A stretch of 30,968 bases of DNA from DATAMF01 sp964472565 (GTDB taxonomy: Bacteria > Chloroflexota > Anaerolineae > Aggregatilineales > Aggregatilineaceae). Location of the stretch: assembly GCA_964472565.1 (NCBI GenBank), contig CAYYNB010000063.1:1-30968 (forward strand), read 5' to 3'. The notes below the pieces were generated by a model. That model searched no databases. It was given only the letters and a program-made list of their open reading frames with translations, and had not been told where the DNA came from. The translations under genes were made by a program, and so were the position numbers. The number at the start of each line of letters is the position of its first letter. The first letter of the stretch is position 1. This document shows, piece after piece, positions 7,750-15,036 of this stretch.

Positions 7750-8490
7750 TCACACCTGCGCATGGTGCGCCACGTCCTCTAGCACTTCGAACGGTTCCTC
7801 GTCGCTGGATTCAGCGTCGAGTTGTTCGGCTGGCACCATATCCAGATAATTCTCCACCATCTGCGCCACATATATCGCGGCGGCGCGGCGCAGCGTCGTG
7901 AGCGTCACCTCGTGCCCATCACGACACTCCACCTTGACATCATAATCAACAAATTCGCTCTTGGGATCATCTTCGTTATAAGCGGCCACACTGCACATCA
8001 CGCGCACAATCTCATCCCGATCAATCTGGTGCGTCCCAATCGGCAGCGGCTTATTTTCAACCGATACACCGCTCTCATCCACCACAATCCGCACCTGATT
8101 GATCAGGATCAGCACCGTCATAAACAGGCTGACCAGTGCCCCTATGAGCAGCGCCGCCCCCACCACCCCCTGCATCACGGAATCAACGTCACTCAGCGTC
8201 GAGATGGCTGGCGTTCCCAACAGCACCGTCAGCGCGATCATCAAGCCCGTAAACCAGTGTTCCCCCCATTTCAATATTTTGCGCCAGAAAAAGCGAATCT
8301 CCAGCCGGTCATCCTGCTCATCGACGCTCATACCGCTGGGCCGTTTCATTTTGCGCAGCTTCGCCCGCCGTTGCACCGTCTCGCTGAACGAAAACACCGT
8401 ATGGCACGCCGGGCACACCGCCAGTTTGTCCTGAATATTGATATTCGAGGCCGGAATCAAGGTATCGCAGTTTTCGCAGTGGATTTGCAT
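7750..8490 (-). CDS. Zinc-ribbon membrane protein, paralogue B
   Basis: This is a 246-residue paralogue of the 6949-7683 product with the same plan: zinc ribbon (C5, C8, C26, C29), basic segment, two membrane helices (about 78-98 and 105-130) and a C-terminal soluble domain with the shared LIN/LNQVR and VKVECRDGHEV-type core. The AAGGAGGA ribosome-binding site 11 bases upstream is the strongest in the window, fitting its place as first gene of the operon. It diverges from kinase 2 across 126 bp. The two paralogues differ most in their acidic C-terminal tails. Function is unknown; the adjacent kinase could be a functional partner (inference from position only). Confidence 0.82.
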   Translation of the reverse strand: MQIHCENCDTLIPASNINIQDKLAVCPACHTVFSFSETVQRRAKLRKMKRPSGMSVDEQDDRLEIRFFWRKILKWGEHWFTGLMIALTVLLGTPAISTLSDVDSVMQGVVGAALLIGALVSLFMTVLILINQVRIVVDESGVSVENKPLPIGTHQIDRDEIVRVMCSVAAYNEDDPKSEFVDYDVKVECRDGHEVTLTTLRRAAAIYVAQMVENYLDMVPAEQLDAESSDEEPFEVLEDVAHHAQV

Positions 8491-8563
8491 ATCTATCTCT
8501 GTCCTCCTTATTAGATTTTACGCGATCACCTGTCATCCGGTTGCGGTTGTCATTCGGACATCA

Positions 8564-8592
8564 TTGTCTCTTATGCCATTGTCAACTATACT
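8564..8592 (+). promoter_or_regulatory. Sigma-70-type promoter for kinase 2
   Basis: TTGTCT (8564-8569), 17 bp, TATACT (8587-8592). Initiation near 8599 leaves a leader of roughly 18 bases with no visible Shine-Dalgarno sequence before the ATG at 8617. On the opposite strand a TTGACA overlaps (8580-8585), but no matching -10 box was found for it. Confidence 0.5.
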
Positions 8593-8616
8593 TATTTCAG
8601 ATTTGCTTTTCTCTTC

Positions 8617-10158
8617 ATGAGCGCATCTATGAACATCCAAAATCTTACCGGACAAACCCTCGGCCAGTACCAACTGCGCGGTTTATTAGGCATCGGCGGC
8701 ATGGGTGCCGTTTATCGAGGTTTACAGCTCTCTCTCCGCCGTGAAGTCGCCGTCAAAGTTCTCTCGCCCCAACTCGCTCAGCAGACCGGCTACCATGACC
8801 GCTTTATCCGCGAAGCCGAAACCGCCGCCTCACTCGAACACCAGCACATCATCCCCATCTATGACTACGGCACGCAGCAGGGCATCAACTATGTCGCCAT
8901 GCGCCTGCTGACAGGCGGCACGCTGGCTGATCGCATCAGGCAGCACATGGACGAAAATCATCTGCTGCCCTCTTTAGCCGAAGTCGCCGGGTTACTGCGC
9001 CAACTTGCCAGCGCTCTCGATTATGCCCACAGCCAGGGCGTGATCCACCGCGACATCAAGCCCAGTAACATCATGTTCGATAACCAGGGCAACGCTTTTA
9101 TTGTGGATTTTGGCATCGCCAAGCTGATCGAATCCACCACCTCAATGACTAGCACGGGCACGGCGATGGGCACGCCGTCGTATATGTCGCCGGAACAGTG
9201 GCGCGCCGAACCGCTTACTCCCGCCGCCGACCAGTACGCCCTCGGCATCATGACCTATGCCCTGCTCACCGGGCACACGCCGTTTGAAGCGCCCACACCC
9301 TACGCGCTGATGCACAAACACCTGAACGAAGCCCCCACGCCGCCGCAGGTTTTCCGCCCCGATCTGCCCGAAGCCGTCTCACACGTCCTCTGGCGCGCCA
9401 TGGCAAAACAGCCGCACGAGCGCTTCCCCACCTGCACCGCCTTCGCCCAAGCCTTCGAAGCGGTAACTCAGCCTTATCACATGCCGCAAACCGGCTTTTT
9501 TACACTCCCTGTAATAGTAGGTTTGAACGAAAATTGGTCAGGTTCCAATTCCGCGCTAACGCGTATGCGCCGACCATTTCGTAGTTCACCTATCACCTGG
9601 GGTGTGCTGGGTATAGCGTCAGTGTTAACTATTTTACTGATTCTGGTGTTGGCAACTCGTGGAAAAGATGATGAACCGTCTGATTCAGCAACCAGCCCCA
9701 TTGTTGATCAGGAAGTAGGTGCCATTATCAGTACAATGGCATCGGAAACGCCTGAGATCGCATTGACACAAGTAAGGCCAGGCACAACCGGATCCCCAGT
9801 TCTAGCACCAACAGCATCCTGGACTCCTACTTCCAGCCCAACTATTACGCCCACGCCGACTCAGACTCCAGACCTGAATGCCACTGCCGAAGCGTTACTC
9901 AGCCAGCGCCTTACCCAGACCGCTGAAAGTTGGACAGATACACCGACACCTGACCTTGATTCCACCGTACAAGCTCTAGCCATTCTCGCCATAACAGGGA
10001 CAGCCAGCAGTTGGACAGACACCCCTACATCCACATTTACATTCACGCCGACAAACACCGTTACACCAACCCTCACGCCTACCGTAACGCTGACTGCCAC
10101 GCCTACCGCAACGCCCCCCCCATCCAACCGGCGCTCTCAAACTGTCCTGGAACCATAA
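8617..10158 (+). CDS. Ser/Thr protein kinase with TM segment and stalk (kinase 2), sensor part out of frame
   Basis: This is a 513-residue Hanks kinase as read, paralogous to kinase 1. It has glycine loop GIGGMG, ATP lysine K48, catalytic HRDIKPSN (D146), DFG (164-166), SYMSPEQW, a membrane helix at about 327-347 and a Thr/Pro-rich stalk. All catalytic residues are intact, so the cytoplasmic kinase should work. In the stalk a run of eight C (10114-10121) is reached and the frame ends 12 codons later in an unrelated tail. A shift of -1 within the run instead continues into a Cys-containing SH3-like module ending at 10676, giving 686 residues. The C run is either an indel (mutation, phase variation or sequencing error) or a slippery site (C-CCC-CCA fits the heptamer pattern). 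M5 (8629) is an alternative start. Confidence 0.9.
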   Translation: MSASMNIQNLTGQTLGQYQLRGLLGIGGMGAVYRGLQLSLRREVAVKVLSPQLAQQTGYHDRFIREAETAASLEHQHIIPIYDYGTQQGINYVAMRLLTGGTLADRIRQHMDENHLLPSLAEVAGLLRQLASALDYAHSQGVIHRDIKPSNIMFDNQGNAFIVDFGIAKLIESTTSMTSTGTAMGTPSYMSPEQWRAEPLTPAADQYALGIMTYALLTGHTPFEAPTPYALMHKHLNEAPTPPQVFRPDLPEAVSHVLWRAMAKQPHERFPTCTAFAQAFEAVTQPYHMPQTGFFTLPVIVGLNENWSGSNSALTRMRRPFRSSPITWGVLGIASVLTILLILVLATRGKDDEPSDSATSPIVDQEVGAIISTMASETPEIALTQVRPGTTGSPVLAPTASWTPTSSPTITPTPTQTPDLNATAEALLSQRLTQTAESWTDTPTPDLDSTVQALAILAITGTASSWTDTPTSTFTFTPTNTVTPTLTPTVTLTATPTATPPPSNRRSQTVLEP

Positions 10159-10676
10159 ATATCCCCGGTGACACCGTCGTTTTTCGAACCTATCCATCGA
10201 CCTCTTCGGATCGAATAGCTGAGTTAACCGACAGAACTCAGGTAATCATCACGGGACAATATGATTCCGACAATTTTTGGCAGATACGTATCTGGAGTAT
10301 CACGGGTTGGGTTGCCAAAAATTATGTTTCGGCAGGAACCGAATGCCAGCAAGTAACCATCATTTCCAATCCGACGGTGACGACAATCCCGTTCAGCGCA
10401 CCATCCGGAGTCAAGATGGAGGGTGCAGACCCGCATTTCGCTTTTGGCAGTCGGGTGACAGCCAAAGAAAATGCGCGCGCATGGAATATGCCCGATGCCA
10501 GCGCCCCAGGTGCCAATCGTTCTTCCATCCCTGAAGGCACCACGCTTGAAACAGCAAGCATCGGCATTCCAGGGCCAATATTAACCGATGGCAGCGTTTG
10601 GGGATATTGGTATTTAGTGCGCTATCCTGGCAATGCGCTCGTAATTGGTTGGGTGTGGTCAGAACGAATCTACTAA
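10122..10676 (+). CDS. SH3-like extracellular part of kinase 2, in the -1 frame
   Basis: These 184 codons continue the stalk of kinase 2 if the ribosome or an extra base shifts the frame at the C run. They have no plausible start of their own; an upstream TTG at 10011 reads nonsense His/Tyr-rich sequence. The product contains an SH3b-like segment (VVFRTYPSTSSDRIAEL, then WQIRIWSITGWVAKNYV) and a second, similar one ending in YWYLVRYPGNALVIGWVW. This is the same place where kinase 1 has its SH3b domain. Preservation of a long meaningful frame without stops argues that the joined protein is, or was until recently, selected. Confidence 0.7.
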   Translation: MQPALSNCPGTINIPGDTVVFRTYPSTSSDRIAELTDRTQVIITGQYDSDNFWQIRIWSITGWVAKNYVSAGTECQQVTIISNPTVTTIPFSAPSGVKMEGADPHFAFGSRVTAKENARAWNMPDASAPGANRSSIPEGTTLETASIGIPGPILTDGSVWGYWYLVRYPGNALVIGWVWSERIY

Positions 10677-10679
10677 AAA

Positions 10680-10703
10680 GGAGCGGATCTGCTGATCTGC
10701 TCC
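10680..10703 (-). terminator. Rho-independent terminator (minus strand)
   Basis: A 10-bp stem (10680-10689 with 10694-10703, one G-U pair) with a four-base loop is followed on the minus strand by five T directly abutting the kinase 2 stop codon. It closely resembles the hairpin at 11475-11498 in size and placement. No complete minus-strand gene remains for it to terminate. Confidence 0.6.
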
Positions 10704-10714
10704 TCATAGTTTCC

Positions 10715-10747
10715 CTACTTCCCCGCTTCGGGAGCCGGCTCAACACC
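10715..10747 (-). repeat. Degenerate copy of the glyA-gcvT 3' end
   Basis: This 33-bp stretch matches the last 34 bp of the glyA-gcvT fusion (11524-11557), including the TAG stop, with one single-base gap and few mismatches. After correcting the gap it reads VLSRLPKR, against VLSRFPKK in the real gene. With the terminator beside it, it looks like the tail of a lost or duplicated gene. An uncorrected minus-strand frame of 29 codons (10715-10804) also covers it but has no ribosome-binding site. Confidence 0.55.
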
Positions 10748-10769
10748 TTCCTCGGCACTCGCTTCTAGC

Positions 10770-10798
10770 TTGTAACAGATCGGCACAAAAGATAAAAT
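10770..10798 (+). promoter_or_regulatory. Promoter of the DUF433/DUF5615 operon with candidate operator repeats
   Basis: TTGTAA (10770-10775), 17 bp, TAAAAT (10793-10798). Two direct repeats, CGGCACAAAAG at 10781-10791 and CGGCATAAAAG at 10799-10809, lie 18 bp apart on either side of the -10 box. This is a suitable arrangement for autoregulation by the DUF433 protein, as in other antitoxin operons (inference). Confidence 0.5.
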
Positions 10799-10828
10799 CG
10801 GCATAAAAGGGCAGAAAAGGACACAGAT

Positions 10829-11134
10829 ATGGTCGCTACCGTCCTCAGCATTGACACAATCGTTTCCAACCCGGAGATTCGCGGAGGCCGCCCCATTATT
10901 GCGGGCACACGCATACGGGTTATGGATTTAGTCGCAAGTCATCTTTACCGAAATTTTGAACCCGGTGAACTGGCGGTCCAGTTCAATCTTTCGATTGCCC
11001 AGGTGTATGCCGCACTCGCCTATTACTACCTTCACAAAGAAGAAATTGATGCCGACCTCCATCACAGTATTCAACATGGGCATCAATTGATCGAAGAATT
11101 GGCGCGGCAGGGCAAGGTTACTTTCCTTGAATGA
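10829..11134 (+). CDS. DUF433 domain protein, probable antitoxin
   Basis: This is a 101-residue DUF433 protein. The family hallmark is at the N-terminus: SNPEIRGGRPIIAGTRIRVMDLVASHL, followed by a helix-turn-helix-like region (FEPGELAVQFNLSIAQVYAALAYYY). DUF433 proteins are small DNA-binding-like partners usually encoded directly ahead of a DUF5615 PIN-like protein, as here, and are regarded as antitoxins of a VapBC-like module. AAAAGG precedes the ATG by eight bases. The 3' end overlaps the next frame by eight bases, implying translational coupling. Regulation is probably by binding its own promoter, where direct repeats flank the -10 box. Confidence 0.88.
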   Translation: MVATVLSIDTIVSNPEIRGGRPIIAGTRIRVMDLVASHLYRNFEPGELAVQFNLSIAQVYAALAYYYLHKEEIDADLHHSIQHGHQLIEELARQGKVTFLE

Positions 11135-11471
11135 ACTGCGTTTTTACTTTGACGAGAGTGTAGAATTAGCCGTCAGTGAGCAGATCAGTCGCTTGGGAAT
11201 CGATGTCGTTTCCGCCCACAGTTTAGATAGGTTGAGCGATACAGATGCCGAACATCTCCAGCGAGCAACCGAGATGGGGCGCGTATTTTGTACCTATGAC
11301 GATGATTTTCTGGTCCTGGCACAAAGTGGCGTTGAACATGCAGGGATATTGTTCGCCACTCAAGACCGTCGATCTATTGGAGATTGGGTGCGTGAAGTGC
11401 GTTTTTTGCATGCAACTCTCACCTCTGACGAGGCTCAAGGCCAAATCCTCTTCGTGAAAAAACGAATATAA
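11127..11471 (+). CDS. DUF5615 PIN-like protein, probable toxin
   Basis: This is a 114-residue DUF5615/Mut7-C type PIN-like protein. Acidic residues expected for a metal-dependent RNase site are visible: D9-E10 in FYFDESV, D38 and D40 in the SDTDAEHL segment, and the TYDDDF motif (D58-D60). The C-terminal strand ends ILFVKKRI. The start is a TTG overlapping the end of the DUF433 gene. The ATG at 11131 is in another frame, and AAGG lies upstream at suitable spacing. Together with DUF433 this forms a two-gene toxin-antitoxin module, assigned by family and arrangement. Activity as an RNase is inferred. Confidence 0.86.
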   Translation: MNELRFYFDESVELAVSEQISRLGIDVVSAHSLDRLSDTDAEHLQRATEMGRVFCTYDDDFLVLAQSGVEHAGILFATQDRRSIGDWVREVRFLHATLTSDEAQGQILFVKKRI

Positions 11472-11474
11472 AAA

Positions 11475-11498
11475 GGGGCGAGTCTCCCGACCCGCCCC
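11475..11498 (-). terminator. Rho-independent terminator of the glyA-gcvT fusion
   Basis: A 10-bp GC-rich stem (11475-11484 with 11489-11498, one G-U pair) and a four-base loop are followed on the minus strand by five T (11470-11474). It lies 25 bp behind the glyA-gcvT stop codon. The T side abuts the toxin gene's stop codon, so it may also stop plus-strand transcription weakly. Confidence 0.7.
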
Positions 11499-11523
11499 AA
11501 CATCTTTCTTTTATCCCGTTCCC

Positions 11524-14500
11524 CTACTTCGCCTTCTTCGGGAACCGGCTCAACACCGTCGCCGGACTCGGCACCGTGCCCTTATCGCCCAGTTTCAACT
11601 CACCGAGCGCCTTACCGGGTTTAGCACTCGCCGCGCCCGCATATACCCACAGCGGCGTGCCTTCATCCGCATGCGACACTTTGATATACGCCTGCCCCAG
11701 CGAATAGCCCTCGCTGTCGATGCTGCACGACGTGACCACACCGACCACCCGCCCCTTCGCATCCAGCAGCGGATCGCCGGAATGCGGCGCGCGGACGCCC
11801 TTGCTGTCCATGCGGAAACGTGTCACCACCGCGTCGCGTTCCAGTTCACGCGCCGCAAACGCAGCTTTGCCCACAAAAAACGGCTTCCACAGTTTGACAT
11901 AACTCCCGAAGCCCGCGTCCGCCGGATTGAAGTTGTACTCACCCGCCAGTTCATGCCCATACAGCGGCAGCCCGGCTTCCGTCCGCAGACTATCGCGCGC
12001 CGCCAACCCAATCGGAGTCGCGCCGCCCTCGATCAAATCCTTGAACAGCGCCGGAGCCTGATCAGGGTTGATAAAAATTTCATACGCCACGCGCTCGCCC
12101 GTGTACCCGGTCCGCGCCACCACGAGATCATACCCGCCGAGGGTCGCCCGTGTCACGCCCGCCCACGCCAGCGCCTTGACCCGCGCCTTATCTTCCGGCG
12201 ATCCATGCAGCGCCAGCAGAATCTTCTGGCTGTCCGGCCCTTGCAGCGCAATATCCACGCGCCGTTCATCCCCCTGCGCCGGATCGCGTAAATCGCGCAG
12301 CACAAAATCATCTTTCCCCGGCATGGTCACATATGGACGTTCGGGATCAGCCATCACCGCGCCATTTTTCAGCGCGTTCAGCCATGCCCAGTCCTTATCA
12401 TTATTCGAGGCATTCACCACCAGGATAAAGTAATCCGGTGCCAGCCGGTACAGGAAAATATCGTCCAGCGGCACCCCATCCACATCCAGCAGCGAACTGT
12501 AATGTGCATTCCCCGGTTCCAGCGCGCGAACATCATTCGCCGTCACCGCGTCGAGGAAGGCTTCCGCCCCAGGACCGCTGAAATCGAACACGCCCATATG
12601 CGATACATCGAACAAACCCGCCTGGGTTCGCGTCGCGTGGTGTTCCTGGCTCACTGAACTGTACCACACCGGCATATCGTACCCCGCAAACGGCACCATC
12701 TTCGCGCCGAGTTCCTTGTGCAGCGCATGCAGCGAGGTCGTTTTTACGGGCGCATCCGTCGGTTCTTCCCACTCAAAGCGCGGCAGTGCGGGCCGTTTGC
12801 TCTGGACCGCTTTACAGCCGATATAGTACGCTTTGTGCTCGTCGTACCCCGCCTCGTTCCAATCCACCTCATACTGGCTCATATCCGGCTCATCGCGCAT
12901 TGGGCTAACACTCACTGGGCCGGGCACTTTCGCGTAAAGATCGTCTGGATCGAACTTCACAAATCCATCCGACAGCGCCCGCAGCCACAGCGCCACCAGA
13001 TCAGCATGATCAGTGTGCAGGTGATACACCTGGCTGTGCAGTTTATGCAGCACGCCGCGCCCCAGCGCTTCACTCTTTGGATCCAATACCCACGTCGGCT
13101 GGTATTCGTTGTCCTTCAGCGCCAGCACATCGCTCGTCAGCGCCACGTTCAGGAAATCCGCCGCTTCATCGCCATAAATATCAATCGTGCGCCAGCCGCC
13201 CGGTCCCGCTGCCTCCGCGAACGAAGCAAAATGTTCCGCCGCCGCATCCGCTTCTTTCGGATACCCGGCCAGGTCCGGCACCGGATAATCGATCCCCGCT
13301 TGACTCGCCAGTTCATCCACCGCCCGGTGCGCCCGTACAAACGTATCAAAGTCCAGTTTCGCGCGCGCTTGTTCCTTGCCGCCCGCTCCCATATACGCAT
13401 ATGGTTCGCACGCCTTGATCACAGCCGCGATGATCTCGCCCAGGCGGTCAATTTCCGGCTCGCGGAATCCCCGCTGTGTTACCCAGGGCGTTCCCAGGCG
13501 GATGCCCGTCGCGCCAAATGCTGATTTGTCGCCGGGGATCGTATTTCGGTTGCACGTAATCCCGATCAAATCCAGAATCCGCGCCACCATATCGCCGCTC
13601 AGACGCGTGCCATCTTTGCCATTCTGATAGTTGCAGTCCACCAGCAGCATATGGCTGTCCGTCCCGCCGTAGGGAATCCGCAAGCCGCATTCCGCCAGTT
13701 TACCCGCCAACCGTTTCGCGTTGATCACCGTCTGTTTTTGCAATTCGTGGAACTGCGGAGTCGTCGCCAGCCGGAACGCCACCGCCATCGCTGCAATCGC
13801 GTTGACATGCGGCCCGCCCTGCTCGCCGGGAAACACCGCGCGATCCAGTTTCCGCCCCAGCGCCTTATCCGTTGTCATCAACACCGCGCCGCGCGGTCCC
13901 GCGATAGTTTTGTGCGTCGTGAAGCTGACCACATGCGCATACCCCACCGGCGACGGGAACACGCCCGCAATAATCAATCCCGCCACATGCGACACATCCG
14001 CCAGCAGATACGCGCCGGCCTCATCCGCAATCGCGCGGAAGGCCGCCCAATCCGGCGCATACGGATAGGACGTATAACCCGCGATAATCACTTTAGGCTT
14101 GGCTTCAACCGCCAGCGCCCGGATTGCGTCATAATCCAGTCGTTCCGTCTGCGGATCAACGCCGTAGCTCACGACCTTATACACCAACCCACTGCGATTC
14201 ACCGGGCTGCCGTGTGTTAGATGTCCGCCGTGCAGCAAATCCAGCCCCATGATCGTATCGCCCGGCTGGATCAGCGCGCTGTACACGGCGCTGTTCGCCG
14301 GAGCGCCGCTCAACGGCTGCACATTCACCCACAGCTTACTCGCGGGGACTTGCGGCGTTGCGAACAGTTCCGCCGCCCGCCGCCGCGCCAGACTTTCGAC
14401 AATATCCGCAAATTCGGTGCCTTTGTAGTACCGCGCATCCGAATAACGCCGGTACTCGGCCAGCCGCAGGTCGAGATCAAGAATTTCCGCTTGCGAGAAC

Positions 14501-14703
14501 CCCCGCCAATCGGGGTCAGGATAACCTTCCGCGTAAATATTATGGAATACCGAGCCGACTGCCTGCCGCACCGCCACCGGCACCGTTGACTCTGACGGAA
14601 TCAGGATCAGGCGTTTGGCCTGGCGGATTGCTTCCAGGTCCACCAATGCCGCGACATCGGGATCAAGGTCAGCCAGGTCACCGCGAAACAGAAAATCATC
14701 CAT
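11524..14703 (-). CDS. glyA-gcvT: Fused serine hydroxymethyltransferase and glycine-cleavage T protein
   Basis: This 1059-residue cytoplasmic enzyme joins two steps of glycine/one-carbon metabolism that share tetrahydrofolate. Residues 1 to about 470 are SHMT: YAEGYP, HGGHLTHG, DVSHVAGL and the PLP-lysine motif FTTHKTIAGPRGA (K265), then FPGEQGGPH and TGIRLGTPWVT. Residues about 655-1050 are a complete aminomethyltransferase (PFAGYDMPVWY, FDVSHMG, the PLDD pair at 747-748 that includes the catalytic Asp of T proteins, VVNASNNDKD, LRTEAGLPLYGHE). Between them, about 503-600 aligns with the first part of the T domain (IDIYGDEAADFLNVALTSDV against FDFSGPGAEAFLDAVTANDV) but has ALGRG where PLDD should be. 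AAGGAG stands ten bases before the ATG. No other gcv gene is in the window. A terminator follows. Confidence 0.93.
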   Translation of the reverse strand: MDDFLFRGDLADLDPDVAALVDLEAIRQAKRLILIPSESTVPVAVRQAVGSVFHNIYAEGYPDPDWRGFSQAEILDLDLRLAEYRRYSDARYYKGTEFADIVESLARRRAAELFATPQVPASKLWVNVQPLSGAPANSAVYSALIQPGDTIMGLDLLHGGHLTHGSPVNRSGLVYKVVSYGVDPQTERLDYDAIRALAVEAKPKVIIAGYTSYPYAPDWAAFRAIADEAGAYLLADVSHVAGLIIAGVFPSPVGYAHVVSFTTHKTIAGPRGAVLMTTDKALGRKLDRAVFPGEQGGPHVNAIAAMAVAFRLATTPQFHELQKQTVINAKRLAGKLAECGLRIPYGGTDSHMLLVDCNYQNGKDGTRLSGDMVARILDLIGITCNRNTIPGDKSAFGATGIRLGTPWVTQRGFREPEIDRLGEIIAAVIKACEPYAYMGAGGKEQARAKLDFDTFVRAHRAVDELASQAGIDYPVPDLAGYPKEADAAAEHFASFAEAAGPGGWRTIDIYGDEAADFLNVALTSDVLALKDNEYQPTWVLDPKSEALGRGVLHKLHSQVYHLHTDHADLVALWLRALSDGFVKFDPDDLYAKVPGPVSVSPMRDEPDMSQYEVDWNEAGYDEHKAYYIGCKAVQSKRPALPRFEWEEPTDAPVKTTSLHALHKELGAKMVPFAGYDMPVWYSSVSQEHHATRTQAGLFDVSHMGVFDFSGPGAEAFLDAVTANDVRALEPGNAHYSSLLDVDGVPLDDIFLYRLAPDYFILVVNASNNDKDWAWLNALKNGAVMADPERPYVTMPGKDDFVLRDLRDPAQGDERRVDIALQGPDSQKILLALHGSPEDKARVKALAWAGVTRATLGGYDLVVARTGYTGERVAYEIFINPDQAPALFKDLIEGGATPIGLAARDSLRTEAGLPLYGHELAGEYNFNPADAGFGSYVKLWKPFFVGKAAFAARELERDAVVTRFRMDSKGVRAPHSGDPLLDAKGRVVGVVTSCSIDSEGYSLGQAYIKVSHADEGTPLWVYAGAASAKPGKALGELKLGDKGTVPSPATVLSRFPKKAK

Positions 14704-14765
14704 TTGAGGATCACTCCTTAAACTTGAAATACGCCTTAAAAAAGTGTATTTAGGCTACCTGTCGG

Positions 14766-14774
14766 ATTGTATCA
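14766..14774 (-). promoter_or_regulatory. Possible extended -10 promoter for glyA-gcvT
   Basis: On the minus strand TG-A-TACAAT lies about 63 bp before the start codon. The leader between contains an imperfect inverted repeat (AAATAC and GTATTT around six A). No convincing -35 box or glycine riboswitch was recognised. Confidence 0.3.
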
Positions 14775-14802
14775 CGCGGCGGTTCGAATGGCTATCATTA
14801 AG

Positions 14803-14900
14803 CTAGTACATCGTGGCATAAGTAAGCAGGCAGTTTTTCGTTTGGGTAGGGCAAGCCCTACCCAACAGTACCGGGGTCGAACTTCCGCCAATCTATGCTA
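14803..14900. repeat. ~100-bp intergenic repeat, copy 1
   Basis: It begins CTAGTACAT, then TAAGTAAGCAG, TTTTCG, a palindrome GGTAGGGC-AA-GCCCTACC, CAGTAC and the 21-bp identity block CGGGGTCGAACTTCCGCCAA. The second copy, at 15483-15586, is in the same orientation 680 bp away. The pair brackets a single AT-rich orphan gene. Confidence 0.85.
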
Positions 14901-14931
14901 GCAGATTGGTTTGTCCTATACAGAAACAGTT

Positions 14932-15033
14932 ATGAGCCAAAACGAAGTTGCGGCCCGGTCATTGATGATTACTCGAAGGGGTTCAGAAGTCATTTCCCTC
15001 AACCCATTGAATGTAACAGCTGATGGAGACTAA
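14932..15033 (+). CDS. Possible 33-residue leader peptide ahead of the orphan gene
   Basis: An ATG-started frame of 33 codons ends in TAA three bases before the ATG of the 15037 gene, and the GGAG serving that gene lies inside its last codons. The product (MSQNEVAARSLM..., ending NVTADGD) has no recognisable domain. Its own ribosome-binding site is weak. The tight spacing would suit translational coupling or a leader peptide, but a chance frame of this length is quite possible. Confidence 0.25.
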   Translation: MSQNEVAARSLMITRRGSEVISLNPLNVTADGD

Positions 15034-15036
15034 ATC

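Noticed and set aside
10715..10804. 29-codon minus-strand frame (MPILSFVPICYK..., ending PAPEAGK)
   Set aside because: It has no ribosome-binding site, runs against the toxin-antitoxin promoter, and overlaps the degenerate gcvT tail copy; kept only as part of the repeat description.
12718..13524. 268-codon plus-strand frame opposite glyA-gcvT
   Set aside because: Arg/His-rich shadow of the conserved fusion gene on the other strand; no family features.
14704..14770. Glycine riboswitch ahead of glyA-gcvT
   Set aside because: The leader is short and AT-rich with no recognisable tandem glycine aptamer; only a weak inverted repeat is present.
14841..14860. Palindrome as a simple transcription terminator
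   Set aside because: It recurs as the core of a longer direct repeat and is not followed by a T run on either strand.
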